The position numbers and the translations under genes were made by a program. The notes under the pieces were generated by a model that saw only the letters and a program-made list of their open reading frames with translations, was not told where the DNA came from and did no database searches. DNA of 64,000 nt from Gimesia alba (GTDB taxonomy: Bacteria; Planctomycetota; Planctomycetia; Planctomycetales; Planctomycetaceae): positions 3,885,546-3,949,545 of the forward strand of contig NZ_CP036269.1 of NCBI RefSeq assembly GCF_007744675.1, written 5' to 3'. Numbering within the stretch: the first letter of the stretch is position 1; each line of letters begins with the position of its first letter. This document shows positions 7,643-16,931 of this stretch, in pieces.

Positions 7643-10600
7643 ATGCAAAATCGAATAGATCGATTTCGACTATCTCTATTTGTCATCATGATTCTGCAAT
7701 TGACTGGAACATCTGTGATTGCAGGCGACTGGCCTATGTGGCGTTATGACGCAGGTCACACTGCGTCCTCTCCAGACAGTTTACCCGATCAGCTCGTTCC
7801 GCTTTGGACAAGGGAGTTTGGAAAACGTGAACAAGTCTGGGATGACCCCCTCAACAACGACCTGATGACATACGACAAAATATTGGAACCTGTGGTCGTT
7901 GGAAAACGAATGCTGATTGGGTTTAACGATTCCGATAAGTTGATGGCGATCAATACGGAAGATGGAACAACCCTGTGGACGTTCTACGCAGAGGGGCCGA
8001 TTCGTTTCGCTCCCGTTGTGAATCAAAATCGAGTATACACTGTGAGCGACGATGGCTATTTGTATTGCCTGGATGTGACCAATGGAGAGCTCGTCTGGAA
8101 ATTCCGTGGTGCTCCTGCAGCGCAAAAAACACTGGGTAATAAACGCGTCATTTCAGCCTGGCCTGCCCGTGGAGGCCCCGTCCTTTATGAGGATACTGTC
8201 TACTTTGCCGCCAGCATCTGGCCTTTCATGGGGACCTTCATTTACGCGCTGGATGCTGAAACCGGAAATGTGATCTGGGTCAATGATTCGACCAGTGCCA
8301 GCTACATCAAACAACCACACAGCGCGCCCTCCTTTGCCGGAGTCGCTCCCCAAGGTACTCTGGTCGCGACCGATGAACTGTTACTCGTTCCCGGCGGCCG
8401 CTCTGTGCCGGCTGCACTGGATCGCAAGACAGGTGAATTAAAATATTTTCACCTGGGAGGCAAAGGAAACGGCGGTTCTTTTGTCATTGCTAATTCTACT
8501 GAGTTCTTTGTTCACACGCGCTATAAAGGCGTTCGTACCTACAGTCTGAAGACCGGCTTGCCCACACTGTTTGTCCATAATGAGCCTGTTCTGCATGATA
8601 ACATTCTCTACTCAGCGATTCTCAAAGACAAACAGCCACTCATTCAGGCTTACAGCGCAAAACATCAGGCGATCTGGTCTCTGAATGTGGATGGACAAGG
8701 AGATCTCATTCGAGCCGGTAATCGCTTGTATGCTGCAGGAGAAAAGACGATTTCTGCTATCACGCTTGCCACTGACAAACCTGAAATTGCCTGGCAGTTG
8801 CCTGCTGAAGGAAACATATTACGTTTGCTGGCGGCAGATGACAAATTATTCGCCGTGACATTAGAGGGTAAAATCAAAGCCTTTGGCGCCTCTGGGAGTA
8901 CAGCAGCAAAGTCTGACCAGAAAAAGAAAACAGCGTTCCAATACCGTTCTGATTCCCATGCCATTCAACTCACAAAGCAACTACGCGATTTGTCGCAGGC
9001 AAAGACCGGTTATGTCATTTGCTATGGAGCGGACAATGAACGTTTCTTCGATGCCTTGTTGCAAAAATCAAAACTGAGACTGATCGTTGTTGAAGAGGAT
9101 GTAAAAAAAGTTCAAAAACTAAGGAACAGATATGATTCATTAGGCGTATATGGTTCTCGCATTTCAGTTCATCAGGGAACGCCGCATTCCTATCAGCCCC
9201 CCCAGCATATCGCCAGAATCACGTTACTCAGTTCTGCGTTTGCTGATTCATTAACGTCAAATCAACTCAAACAAATCTATCGATCTGTTCGCCCCTATGG
9301 TGGGGTGATCTGGATACCAATCGACAACCCAGCCCAATTCAATCATACAAAGTCGATGGTCGAACAGGCAAACCTTCCCAAGGGGAAACTGGTATCACAG
9401 TCGGAGGGGATTCTAATTCAACGTGTGGGGGCATTACCCGATTCGGCCGACTGGACTCACCAGTATGGTGATATTGCCAACACGGTGAAATCGAATGACA
9501 AACGAGTCAAACTTCCCCTGGGAGTACTCTGGTTCGGCGGAAACACACATGATGATATTCTGCCCCGCCACGGTCATGGTCCCCCCGAACAAGTTATTGG
9601 CGGCCGCACCTTTCTGGAAGGCATGAATAGTCTCAGTGCACGTGATGTATATACGGGAGAAGTTCTCTGGAGAAGAGAATTTGAAAACCTGGGGACGTTT
9701 GGAATTTATTTTAATACCACCTATGAAGATACGCCGCTCAGTACAAAATATAACCAGAAGCATATTCCCGGCGCCAATGCACGCGGCACCAACTATATCG
9801 CGACATCCGACGAAGTCTATCTCGCCATCGGCTCTGAGTGTCATGTCTTGAATGCCTCGGACGGAACGACGAAGCAGGTGATTAAACTTCCCGATCCTCA
9901 GCAGGATTGGGCATTTATCGCTGTCTACGATGATATTCTGCTGGCAGGGAATGGATATGCTCATTTTGGAAAACGTGTGGATGAGAAACCGGGAAAAGAT
10001 GGTCCAGCCGCAACAGACCTTTCCGCCAGTCGCGGATTGATTGCCTATGATCGCCATTCAGGTAAGGAATTGTGGCGTACTCCCGCCATTCATTCATTTC
10101 TGCACAATGGAATTGTCGCTGGCGCGGACCGAGTCTATTGCCTGGATAAATTACCCGCCAGTGCCGAAAAGAAACTGTCCCGGCGTGGCCTGGCGGATCC
10201 AGCTCAATATCGGATCGTTTGTTTTGATATCCATACCGGGAAAGAACTCTGGTCAACCAGGGAAAGTATCTTTGGGTCCTGGTTAGGCTATTCAGAAAAA
10301 CATGATCTGCTGCTTCAGGCAGGTGCGCGTGCCAAAGATCGTCTGAGTGATGAAATTGGACAAGGCATGATTGCCTATCAGGGGCAAAACGGCGCCGTCA
10401 TCTGGCACAACAAAGACCGAAAATATACCGGCCCTTGTGTAATTCACAACGACCTCATTATTACATCTGCAAACTCTTACGAAGTATCAGGTGGTGCATT
10501 TAATATCTTAGATGGTACACCCTACACAATTACAAATCCGATCACACAGCAAAAAGAAGAACTGAAATTCTCGCGTACTTATGGTTGTAATTATGTGATT

Positions 10601-11980
10601 GCCAGTGAGAACCTGCTGACGTTTCGTTCGGGAGCAGCCGGGTTTTATGACTTGGAATCAAAAAGTGGTACTGGTAACTTCGGGGGATTCAAATCGAGTT
10701 GTACGTCCAATCTGGTTGTGGCGAATGGTGTGCTCAATGCACCCGATTATACCCGTACCTGCAGTTGTTCCTATCAAAATCAGACATCACTGGCACTGAT
10801 CCATATGCCTGAAATTGAAATCTGGACCAATAGTCAACTGGGAACCGACGCAAAGTCATCAACAACTGTCAAACAGGCGGGCATCAACTTTGGTGCGCCC
10901 GGCGATCGTCGTGCCCAGAACGGTACTTTGTGGCTGGACTACCCGAGTGTAGGCGGACAGTCACCAGACTTGGAAGTCAGTATTTCCAATCAGGAGTATG
11001 ATCGTTTCCGGCGTCATGCACTCAAGGTGATAGAGCCTCAGCCTGAGCATGGTTTGAACTGGGTTGCGGCTTCGGGAATCATCGACCCCGGGAAAATTAC
11101 GATCGCAATCAACCAGCACAAAAAACAGAGTCACCCTGAAGGAATTCCGATTGCCGGTGTTGAAGATGATGCGGAAGAAGATTCAAAGGGAGAAGTAAAA
11201 CTGCATAGCAGCGATCTGGAATTGGGATTGGATAAAGGCGACCCGCAAGTCGTCGCACTGCGATTTTCTGATGTTCCGTTGTCTGCAGCTGATGTGCTGG
11301 AGTCCGCGACGATTCAATTTACGGTTGATGAAACAGGTAAATCGGCAAGCCATTTGAAAATCGAAGCAGAAGCTTCGGCGAATGCCAAACCACTCACCGA
11401 AACAAAACAAAATCTTTCAGCGCGAAAGCGAACAAAAGCTTTTGTCGAATGGACTCCCCCTCCCTGGACAAAGGTGGGAGCGCATAGTTCAGAACAGACA
11501 ACTCCCGATCTGACTTCGATTCTGAAAGAAATTCAGTCTACGAAAAACTGGAAAGCAGGAAATTCAATCTGTTTTTTGATTACGGGGACAGGAACCCGAA
11601 TCGCAAAATCATATAAAGGAGCCAAATCGGGGTCTGCTCGACTTATCCTGAAAACGAAATCTCAAAATGAACAAGGTGAATCACCATTAACTCATCCGAA
11701 AGCAAGCATTCCCCCAAATCGCTATACGATCAAGCTCACGTTTACAGAGCCTGATGAACACGTCAAGCCGGGGCAGAGACAGTTTCAAGTAGCCTTGCAA
11801 GGACAAACAGTATTAGGAAACCTGGATATCGTCCAGGAAGCAGGACAGTCAATGCGCTGCCTGGTCAAAGAGTTCAAGGGGATTCCTGTCACCGATCAAA
11901 TCGAACTGGAATTCAACTCCACTAAGGGGGCCAAATATCCGCCTGTCATTTCCGGTATTGAAATCATCAGTGAAAATTGA
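7643..11980 (+). CDS. PQQ-like beta-propeller protein with methyltransferase-like insert and malectin/DNRLRE-like C-terminus
   Basis: 1445 residues, signal peptide cut near VIAGDW. Residues about 28-430 form a first PQQ-type propeller (repeated blade ends such as LDVTNGELVWKF and LDAETGNVIWV). Residues about 440-600 resemble a Rossmann-type class I methyltransferase without a clear glycine-rich SAM loop (GYVICYGADNERFFDALL, then an acidic VVEED strand end). A second propeller follows at about 610-1050 (RDVYTGEVLWRREF, FDIHTGKELWST). Near residue 1035 is a Cys pair (CSCS). The tail combines a malectin-like fold split around an inserted DNRLRE-like module (about 1180-1345, VVALRFSDV ... FLITGTGTRIA). 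These are carbohydrate-binding-type modules, so an exported polysaccharide- or cell-envelope-associated protein is plausible. GGGA precedes the ATG. Catalysis is not demonstrated; the propellers may be purely structural. Confidence 0.88.
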   Translation: MQNRIDRFRLSLFVIMILQLTGTSVIAGDWPMWRYDAGHTASSPDSLPDQLVPLWTREFGKREQVWDDPLNNDLMTYDKILEPVVVGKRMLIGFNDSDKLMAINTEDGTTLWTFYAEGPIRFAPVVNQNRVYTVSDDGYLYCLDVTNGELVWKFRGAPAAQKTLGNKRVISAWPARGGPVLYEDTVYFAASIWPFMGTFIYALDAETGNVIWVNDSTSASYIKQPHSAPSFAGVAPQGTLVATDELLLVPGGRSVPAALDRKTGELKYFHLGGKGNGGSFVIANSTEFFVHTRYKGVRTYSLKTGLPTLFVHNEPVLHDNILYSAILKDKQPLIQAYSAKHQAIWSLNVDGQGDLIRAGNRLYAAGEKTISAITLATDKPEIAWQLPAEGNILRLLAADDKLFAVTLEGKIKAFGASGSTAAKSDQKKKTAFQYRSDSHAIQLTKQLRDLSQAKTGYVICYGADNERFFDALLQKSKLRLIVVEEDVKKVQKLRNRYDSLGVYGSRISVHQGTPHSYQPPQHIARITLLSSAFADSLTSNQLKQIYRSVRPYGGVIWIPIDNPAQFNHTKSMVEQANLPKGKLVSQSEGILIQRVGALPDSADWTHQYGDIANTVKSNDKRVKLPLGVLWFGGNTHDDILPRHGHGPPEQVIGGRTFLEGMNSLSARDVYTGEVLWRREFENLGTFGIYFNTTYEDTPLSTKYNQKHIPGANARGTNYIATSDEVYLAIGSECHVLNASDGTTKQVIKLPDPQQDWAFIAVYDDILLAGNGYAHFGKRVDEKPGKDGPAATDLSASRGLIAYDRHSGKELWRTPAIHSFLHNGIVAGADRVYCLDKLPASAEKKLSRRGLADPAQYRIVCFDIHTGKELWSTRESIFGSWLGYSEKHDLLLQAGARAKDRLSDEIGQGMIAYQGQNGAVIWHNKDRKYTGPCVIHNDLIITSANSYEVSGGAFNILDGTPYTITNPITQQKEELKFSRTYGCNYVIASENLLTFRSGAAGFYDLESKSGTGNFGGFKSSCTSNLVVANGVLNAPDYTRTCSCSYQNQTSLALIHMPEIEIWTNSQLGTDAKSSTTVKQAGINFGAPGDRRAQNGTLWLDYPSVGGQSPDLEVSISNQEYDRFRRHALKVIEPQPEHGLNWVAASGIIDPGKITIAINQHKKQSHPEGIPIAGVEDDAEEDSKGEVKLHSSDLELGLDKGDPQVVALRFSDVPLSAADVLESATIQFTVDETGKSASHLKIEAEASANAKPLTETKQNLSARKRTKAFVEWTPPPWTKVGAHSSEQTTPDLTSILKEIQSTKNWKAGNSICFLITGTGTRIAKSYKGAKSGSARLILKTKSQNEQGESPLTHPKASIPPNRYTIKLTFTEPDEHVKPGQRQFQVALQGQTVLGNLDIVQEAGQSMRCLVKEFKGIPVTDQIELEFNSTKGAKYPPVISGIEIISEN

Positions 11981-11995
11981 GGAGATCCTCGCACT

Positions 11996-12023
11996 CCCGG
12001 TTCAGGATGTGACCGGGGTTTTT
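11996..12023 (+). terminator. Short rho-independent terminator after the PQQ-propeller gene
   Basis: A 6-bp GC-rich stem (CCCGGT at 11996-12001 pairing with ACCGGG at 12012-12017), a 10-nt loop and then five T residues. It lies 15 bp after the stop at 11980. Its 3' arm overlaps the last codons of recJ on the other strand, so it serves the plus-strand gene in a convergent arrangement. Confidence 0.55.
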
Positions 12024-13765
12024 GATTTTTCAGAAACCCAGTCTTTCAATTGCAGTTGCACACTTTCAAAGCCGCGAAAGCGATTGATCCCCGGTGCAAA
12101 ACTGATTGAAAACGGACCTCCGTCCTCTTCCATCTGGCTGGCCCATTCCCCTTTTCCAAATGCAATCGCTCGAATTTTTGTATTGTGCTGTTGAAAGACC
12201 AGGGAAAGGTGCCGCCCCCCTTCTCCCATAGTTCGTGGGGGCTCTGCCAGTTCAACACGCGTTGCCACAAATTGAGGCCGGGGATTCTCTTGACCGAACG
12301 GCCCCAGACAATCCAGTTCCCGCACGGATTGTTTTGTGATCTCATTCAAGCAAACTTCTGCATCAATGCGTACCTGCAGGTCATGGTCAGATGGTTGGGG
12401 CGCACTAACAGCATACTCAGCAAATGCTAGCCGAAAATCATTGACTTTGTCTTCTTCAATTTTGAGCCCAGCTGCAGCCTGGTGACCACCATAGCGGATC
12501 AAATGCGCGGCACAGGATGAGAAGCCGGCATGCAGATCAAAGCCGGCAAATGATCGTGCAGACCCCTGTCCGGTTCGAGAATTGGCATCCAAGGCAATCA
12601 ACACGGTTGGTTTTTCGAAATGTTCTGCCACTCGATTGGCGACAATTCCGATAACTCCCGGATGCCAGTCCTGATGTGCCAGAACTAATGTAGGGTGGTC
12701 ATTCCACTCCTCATTCTCTTCCACCATCTCTCGCGCTTGCTTCAAAATTCGGCGTTCAACGGTTCTGCGGTTTTTGTTTAACTCATCCAGATAAGCGGCT
12801 AATTGAGTGGCGCGATCCTGATTATTTGTTGTCAGCAGTTCCACAGCAAGTCGGGCCTGCCCAAGTCTTCCCGCTGCATTCAATCGGGGCGCAAGTGCGA
12901 AACCAATGTCTTCGGTATCAAGCGTTTGGCCAGATTTAATCTCTGCGACTTTCATCAACTCCTGTAAGCCCAGTGGGGCAAGTTCAGCGAGAGCCCCCAA
13001 TCCATAACGGACGAGAATCCGATTTTCGCCCAGTAAGGGAACGACATCAGCAATCGTCCCAATAGCTGCCAGTCCGACGGCACATTTTAAATACTCACGC
13101 ATTTTGGGAGATGCCTTCTGACCATCTCCCAGTTTTTGACAAACTGCCCAGGCCAGCTTCAAGGCTACCCCGGCACCACATAGATGCGGAAATTCATAAT
13201 TACTGTCTGGTAAACGCGGATGAACCAGGCAATCCGCATCCGGAAACGCTTCTCCCATCTGATGATGGTCGGTAATAATCAGCTCCAAGCCTAATTCTTT
13301 GGCAAGTGCCGCCTCTTTCACACTGGTGATTCCACAATCCACGGTGATCAGTAACCGCTGGGGATCCTCTTCGTATAACTCCCGAACAGCGTCGCAGTTC
13401 AAACCATAACCATCATCCAGACGGTTGGGGATGAAATAGTCACACTGCCCATTCGCCAGAGTAATACATTGCAGTAAAATGCTGGTGGCAGTCATGCCAT
13501 CCACATCGTAGTCGCCGTAGATAGTTATTCGACGCTTCTCATTGAGTGCTGCAATGATTCGCTCTGCCGCCTGTTCCACACCTGGCATGGAACAGGGCTC
13601 CAAAAGCTCGCTCATCCGGGCATCAATAAAACTCCGTGCAGACAATGCGTCTCGCAGCCCTCGCGCTATCAGGACCTGAGCCAGAAGCGGTGAGATGCGC
13701 ATTTCAGAACTGAGGCCGCGTATTTGAGATTCATCGTGGGGAGCAAATCGCCATTTTTGAGTCAT
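12002..13765 (-). CDS. recJ: Single-stranded-DNA-specific exonuclease RecJ
   Basis: 587 residues, normal length. RecJ is the 5'-3' ssDNA exonuclease of recombinational (RecF pathway) and mismatch repair, cytoplasmic and Mn2+/Mg2+ dependent. The DHH-superfamily motifs are all present in order: I around residue 83 ([13 protein letters not shown]), II DCGITS, III ITDHHQ, IV in the [12 protein letters not shown] region, then the DHHA1 domain with [11 protein letters not shown] and the glycine-rich [14 protein letters not shown] segment. The C-terminal OB-fold carries [14 protein letters not shown] at 13765 with a GAGAG-type ribosome site. It faces the PQQ gene tail to tail with only 21 bp between stops. 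It appears monocistronic; its upstream gap is shared with the divergent ilvN gene. Confidence 0.97.
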   Translation of the reverse strand: MTQKWRFAPHDESQIRGLSSEMRISPLLAQVLIARGLRDALSARSFIDARMSELLEPCSMPGVEQAAERIIAALNEKRRITIYGDYDVDGMTATSILLQCITLANGQCDYFIPNRLDDGYGLNCDAVRELYEEDPQRLLITVDCGITSVKEAALAKELGLELIITDHHQMGEAFPDADCLVHPRLPDSNYEFPHLCGAGVALKLAWAVCQKLGDGQKASPKMREYLKCAVGLAAIGTIADVVPLLGENRILVRYGLGALAELAPLGLQELMKVAEIKSGQTLDTEDIGFALAPRLNAAGRLGQARLAVELLTTNNQDRATQLAAYLDELNKNRRTVERRILKQAREMVEENEEWNDHPTLVLAHQDWHPGVIGIVANRVAEHFEKPTVLIALDANSRTGQGSARSFAGFDLHAGFSSCAAHLIRYGGHQAAAGLKIEEDKVNDFRLAFAEYAVSAPQPSDHDLQVRIDAEVCLNEITKQSVRELDCLGPFGQENPRPQFVATRVELAEPPRTMGEGGRHLSLVFQQHNTKIRAIAFGKGEWASQMEEDGGPFSISFAPGINRFRGFESVQLQLKDWVSEKSKTPVTS

Positions 13766-14106
13766 CCGTGCTCTCGATCAGATTCAAAAGGTTTGAATTC
13801 AGCATTTCGTGTTAAATAATTAAAACAGAGTTGAGCCTGACTGTCAAAAGTTCTGTATTACCTAAATGTACAAAATGAAAGACTCAACCCGATTTTCAGC
13901 GAAAACGAACCTGGTCGACCCGTGATATGTCAGCTCAAACAGCGTGACCGTTGTATAATCGCTCTAACCGACCTGATCATAAGCAGAGCGTCCAGAGATA
14001 TCGGCTACGGGACTTGTCTGTGCTTCACATCAAGACTAGACTGTATGCTTCTATCGCTTTACACGGTATTTAGATTTCTGATTGAATTACAATTTAAGGT
14101 TTTGGG
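13766..14106. other. Divergent intergenic region between recJ and ilvN
   Basis: 341 bp that must contain the promoters of recJ (minus) and ilvN (plus). A perfect TATAAT lies at 13954-13959 on the plus strand, but no good -35 hexamer stands 16-18 bp before it; use of this box would leave a leader of about 140 nt. I saw no leader peptide rich in branched-chain residues and no attenuator hairpin with a T-run. Confidence 0.4.
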
Positions 14107-14625
14107 ATGAAACACGTTCTTTCTGCTCTGGTAATGAACCAACCGGGTGTATTGGCCCATATTTCGGGTATGCTTGCTTCGCGCGCCTTCAATATTGAAA
14201 GCCTGGCTGTCGGCGAAACCGAAGAGCCAGAATTCTCTCGAATCACCTTTGTCGTAGGGGATTACAACAAACTGGATCAAGTCAGAAAGCAACTGGAAAA
14301 GCTGGTCACTGTTGTGAAAGTGGTTGACTTTTCAGGCCAGGACTTTGTTGAACGCGACTTAATGCTAATGAAAGTTGCGACTCCCGGAAAAACACGATCA
14401 GAAATTCGTGAATTAGTCGAAATTTTCCGTGCGAAAATCGTTGACGTGAGCTCTGAAAACGTGATGATCGAGATCTCAGGTCAGGAATCCAAAATCAATT
14501 CATTCATTGACGTAATGAGACCGTTTGGGATTCTGGAGATCGTACGTACAGGAAGAATCGCGTTACTACGCTCAGAAACAGTGAAAGCAGACGTAAATAC
14601 AGAGCCTGTAGAAACTGTGAAATAA
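14107..14625 (+). CDS. ilvN: Acetolactate synthase small (regulatory) subunit
   Basis: 172 residues. It carries the N-terminal ACT domain (residues about 3-75, HVLSALVMNQPGVLAHISGML, then FNIESLAVGET), which binds valine for feedback control, and the C-terminal domain that contacts the catalytic subunit (about 80-160, with LMLMKVATPGKTRSEI and RTGRIALLR). The enzyme condenses pyruvate and 2-ketobutyrate or a second pyruvate in valine, leucine and isoleucine synthesis. TAAGG lies about 9 nt before the ATG. The next gene is ilvC, 177 bp downstream, so this is an ilvN-ilvC unit. The catalytic subunit (ilvB/ilvI) is not in the window. The symbol ilvH is equally used for this family. Confidence 0.96.
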   Translation: MKHVLSALVMNQPGVLAHISGMLASRAFNIESLAVGETEEPEFSRITFVVGDYNKLDQVRKQLEKLVTVVKVVDFSGQDFVERDLMLMKVATPGKTRSEIRELVEIFRAKIVDVSSENVMIEISGQESKINSFIDVMRPFGILEIVRTGRIALLRSETVKADVNTEPVETVK

Positions 14626-14633
14626 TTCCGCTA

Positions 14634-14672
14634 GAACGAACAGCAAAGAACTGAATCATGGCTGTTTTGTTC
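14634..14672 (+). other. Imperfect hairpin between ilvN and ilvC
   Basis: GAACGAACAGC (14634-14644) can pair with GCTGTTTTGTTC (14661-14672) with one internal bulge. No T-run follows, so it is not a simple terminator. It could be an mRNA processing or stability element in the 177-bp spacer, or chance. Confidence 0.3.
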
Positions 14673-14802
14673 TCCCCGAGCAGGAAGTTGCTTCTTAAGT
14701 TCACTTTGAAACAACTGTTGGCTGCTCAAGTTCTAACGTTCTAATAGAAGCAGATCAGGTTCTACTTCTTTCAGCCTTACATCAAAACAAGAGATCAGGA
14801 TT

Positions 14803-15807
14803 ATGGCAGTTACAATTTATTACGATGATGATGCAGATTTGTCTTTATTGAAAGACAAGACTATTGCGATTCTTGGCTACGGCAGCCAGGGGCACGCGCA
14901 AGCTCAGAACCTTCGCGACAGTGGCTGCAATGTCATTATTGGACAACGCAAAGGTAGTGAAAATTACGATTTGGCTGTCAGCCATGGATTTGAGCCTGTC
15001 TCTCTCGCCGAAGCAACAAAACAAGGTGATCTGGTTAACATCCTGCTGCCTGACGAAGTTCAGGGAGATCTCTACAAAAGCGAAATCCTCCCGAACTTGA
15101 GCAAGGGTAACCTCTTGTTATGCTCACACGGATTCAATATTCACTTCAACCAGGTTGTTCCTCCAGCAGGAGTCGATGCTGCTCTGGTTGCTCCCAAAGG
15201 CCCTGGACACCTCGTACGTAGCGAATACGTCAAAGGTGGCGGTGTTCCTTCCCTGATCGCACTAGTCGATGGTGCAGCAGAAAGCACTCGCCAACTGGCT
15301 TTAGCCTATGCCAAAGGGATCGGCGGAACACGTGGTGGCGTGATTGAAACCTCGTTTGCGGAAGAAACAGAAACAGACCTGTTCGGCGAGCAGGTTGTGC
15401 TTTGCGGTGGAGTCAGTGAGTTAGTGAAAGCGGGTTACGATACACTGGTCGAAGCCGGATACCAGCCAGAAATGGCCTATTTCGAGTGTATGCATGAATT
15501 GAAACTGATCGTCGACCTTTTCTACGAAGGCGGCTTGAACTACATGCGTTATAGTGTCTCCAACACTGCTGAGTACGGCGATTATTCCAGCGGGCCCCGC
15601 ATCATCACTGATGAAACCCGTAAAGAAATGAAGAAAATTCTGACAGAAATCCAAACGGGTGAGTTTGCGAAAAACTGGTTACTGGAAAACAAAGCCAACC
15701 AGGCCTCATTCAAAGCAATCCGACGCCTGAATCGGCAACATCCGATTGAAACCGTTGGTAAAGAATTACGACGCATGATGAGCTGGATCGATTCAAAAGA
15801 AGTCTAA
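14803..15807 (+). CDS. ilvC: Ketol-acid reductoisomerase (class I)
   Basis: 334 residues, the short class I form. It converts 2-acetolactate or 2-aceto-2-hydroxybutyrate to the dihydroxy acid with NAD(P)H and Mg2+, the second common step of branched-chain amino acid synthesis. The Rossmann glycine motif [11 protein letters not shown] lies at about residues 25-35. The coenzyme-phosphate loop reads GQRKGS. The two acidic metal motifs are intact (ETDLFGEQ near 188-195; [11 protein letters not shown] near 226-236), as is SNTAEYGD near 250. AGGA precedes the ATG. It is the last gene of the ilvN-ilvC unit and is followed by a near-ideal terminator. Confidence 0.98.
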   Translation: MAVTIYYDDDADLSLLKDKTIAILGYGSQGHAQAQNLRDSGCNVIIGQRKGSENYDLAVSHGFEPVSLAEATKQGDLVNILLPDEVQGDLYKSEILPNLSKGNLLLCSHGFNIHFNQVVPPAGVDAALVAPKGPGHLVRSEYVKGGGVPSLIALVDGAAESTRQLALAYAKGIGGTRGGVIETSFAEETETDLFGEQVVLCGGVSELVKAGYDTLVEAGYQPEMAYFECMHELKLIVDLFYEGGLNYMRYSVSNTAEYGDYSSGPRIITDETRKEMKKILTEIQTGEFAKNWLLENKANQASFKAIRRLNRQHPIETVGKELRRMMSWIDSKEV

Positions 15808-15837
15808 ATCGATTCGATCACCAGAGACTATAAGCAC

Positions 15838-15878
15838 AAACGCGGCAAAAACTTACCATTGTTTTTGCCGCGTTTTTT
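15838..15878 (+). terminator. Strong rho-independent terminator after ilvC
   Basis: A perfect 15-bp stem (15838-15852 with 15861-15875) rich in GC at its centre, an 8-nt loop and an unbroken run of six T residues at 15873-15878. It starts 31 bp after the ilvC stop and closes the ilvN-ilvC transcript. Confidence 0.95.
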
Positions 15879-16010
15879 CATAGCTGGCTTATACTCTGTT
15901 GATGAGTGGTTCTTTTTATCAAGTGATAACAAATCAGGCACCACTTGTCTTTCAGGGTGAGCAGTCATATAAAAAGAGAGAGACAATTACGTCCCATTGG
16001 AATTGAAGCA

Positions 16011-16883
16011 ATGCCATCATCATCACTACCTCTGCACTCACAGCATCAGCGAACTTATCATGATAATAAGTTTGTCTATCCGGTACTGTCTCGACGCAGT
16101 AAGGGAATTTCGATCGGCGTTAATTTGAACCCGGACAAGATCTGCAATTTTGACTGTATTTATTGTCAGGTCGATCGCAGGGAAGAATCCGAAACGCGTT
16201 TTGTTGGACTCGATCAGCTTTTAGATGAGCTGGATCATATGCTGAAATTTGTCCTTAGCGGCGAAATCTATCAAGATGCAAAATTCACTGAGGTGCCTCA
16301 GGAACTACGACGTCTCAACGATATTGCCTTTTCTGGTGATGGAGAGCCTACCACATATCGCAATTTTGATCAGATCGCCCAAAAAGTCGCTGACCTGAAG
16401 CAAAAGCATCAAGCTGACCAGGTCAAAATGGTCTTAATTACCAATGCCAGCATGCTGCATCGAGACAGTACACAGGCTGCATTAAATGTCTTTGACAAAA
16501 ATCAGGGAGAGATCTGGGCTAAACTGGATGCCGGAACGGAAAGTTATTTTAAAACCGTCGATCGAACCAAAATTCGATTTGAGCAAATTCTGGAGAACAT
16601 CGCTCTGGCAGCCAGACAGCGACCCATTGTGATCCAGAGTCTATTTATGCTGATCGACCAGAAGCCGCCCTCAGAAGCTGAGATCGACGCATATTGTGCG
16701 CGATTGAACGAGGTCCTCAAATCCGGTGGTGAAATCAAGCTGGTTCAGGTTTATACAATCGCGCGCAGAACAACGGAAGACTATGTTTCTTCGCTCAGTT
16801 CTGCACAAGTCGATCAGATTGCCTGCAAGGTAAGAGAACAAACGAACCTCAAGACTGAGGTTTTCTACGGAAACGCCGACTGA
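16011..16883 (+). CDS. Radical SAM protein of unknown substrate
   Basis: 290 residues from the ATG at 16011; the frame extends to a TTG at 15945, but the family-like N-terminus (LHSQHQRTYHDNKFVYPVLSRRSKG) begins here. A weak GTG alternative lies at 15957. The canonical [4Fe-4S] motif is CNFDCIYC (C45, C49, C52), followed by GDGEPT (the GGE-like SAM motif, here FSGDGEPT) and conserved beta-barrel strands (VLITNASML, IWAKLDAGTESYF). This close set of features matches a common uncharacterised radical SAM family seen as stand-alone genes in Planctomycetes and Proteobacteria. Cytoplasmic; substrate unknown. The gene ends inside an 11-bp hairpin stem that includes its stop codon. Confidence 0.88.
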   Translation: MPSSSLPLHSQHQRTYHDNKFVYPVLSRRSKGISIGVNLNPDKICNFDCIYCQVDRREESETRFVGLDQLLDELDHMLKFVLSGEIYQDAKFTEVPQELRRLNDIAFSGDGEPTTYRNFDQIAQKVADLKQKHQADQVKMVLITNASMLHRDSTQAALNVFDKNQGEIWAKLDAGTESYFKTVDRTKIRFEQILENIALAARQRPIVIQSLFMLIDQKPPSEAEIDAYCARLNEVLKSGGEIKLVQVYTIARRTTEDYVSSLSSAQVDQIACKVREQTNLKTEVFYGNAD

Positions 16884-16906
16884 CAGAGAAGCGCACTCTG
16901 TCAGTC
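16878..16906. terminator. Perfect 11-bp inverted repeat across a stop codon
   Basis: GACTGACAGAG (16878-16888) and CTCTGTCAGTC (16896-16906) form a perfect stem with a 7-nt loop. The repeat contains the TGA of the radical SAM gene and sits between two convergent genes. There is no T-run on either strand, so it may be a weak bidirectional terminator or a 3'-end stabilising hairpin. Confidence 0.5.
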
Positions 16907-16931
16907 ATCTGGCGTTGCGAGCGCAATTTCC

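Noticed and set aside
13930-13966. TATAAT at 13954 as the ilvN promoter
   Set aside because: No acceptable -35 hexamer or strict extended -10 stands before it, so it is only noted as a possibility in the intergenic entry.
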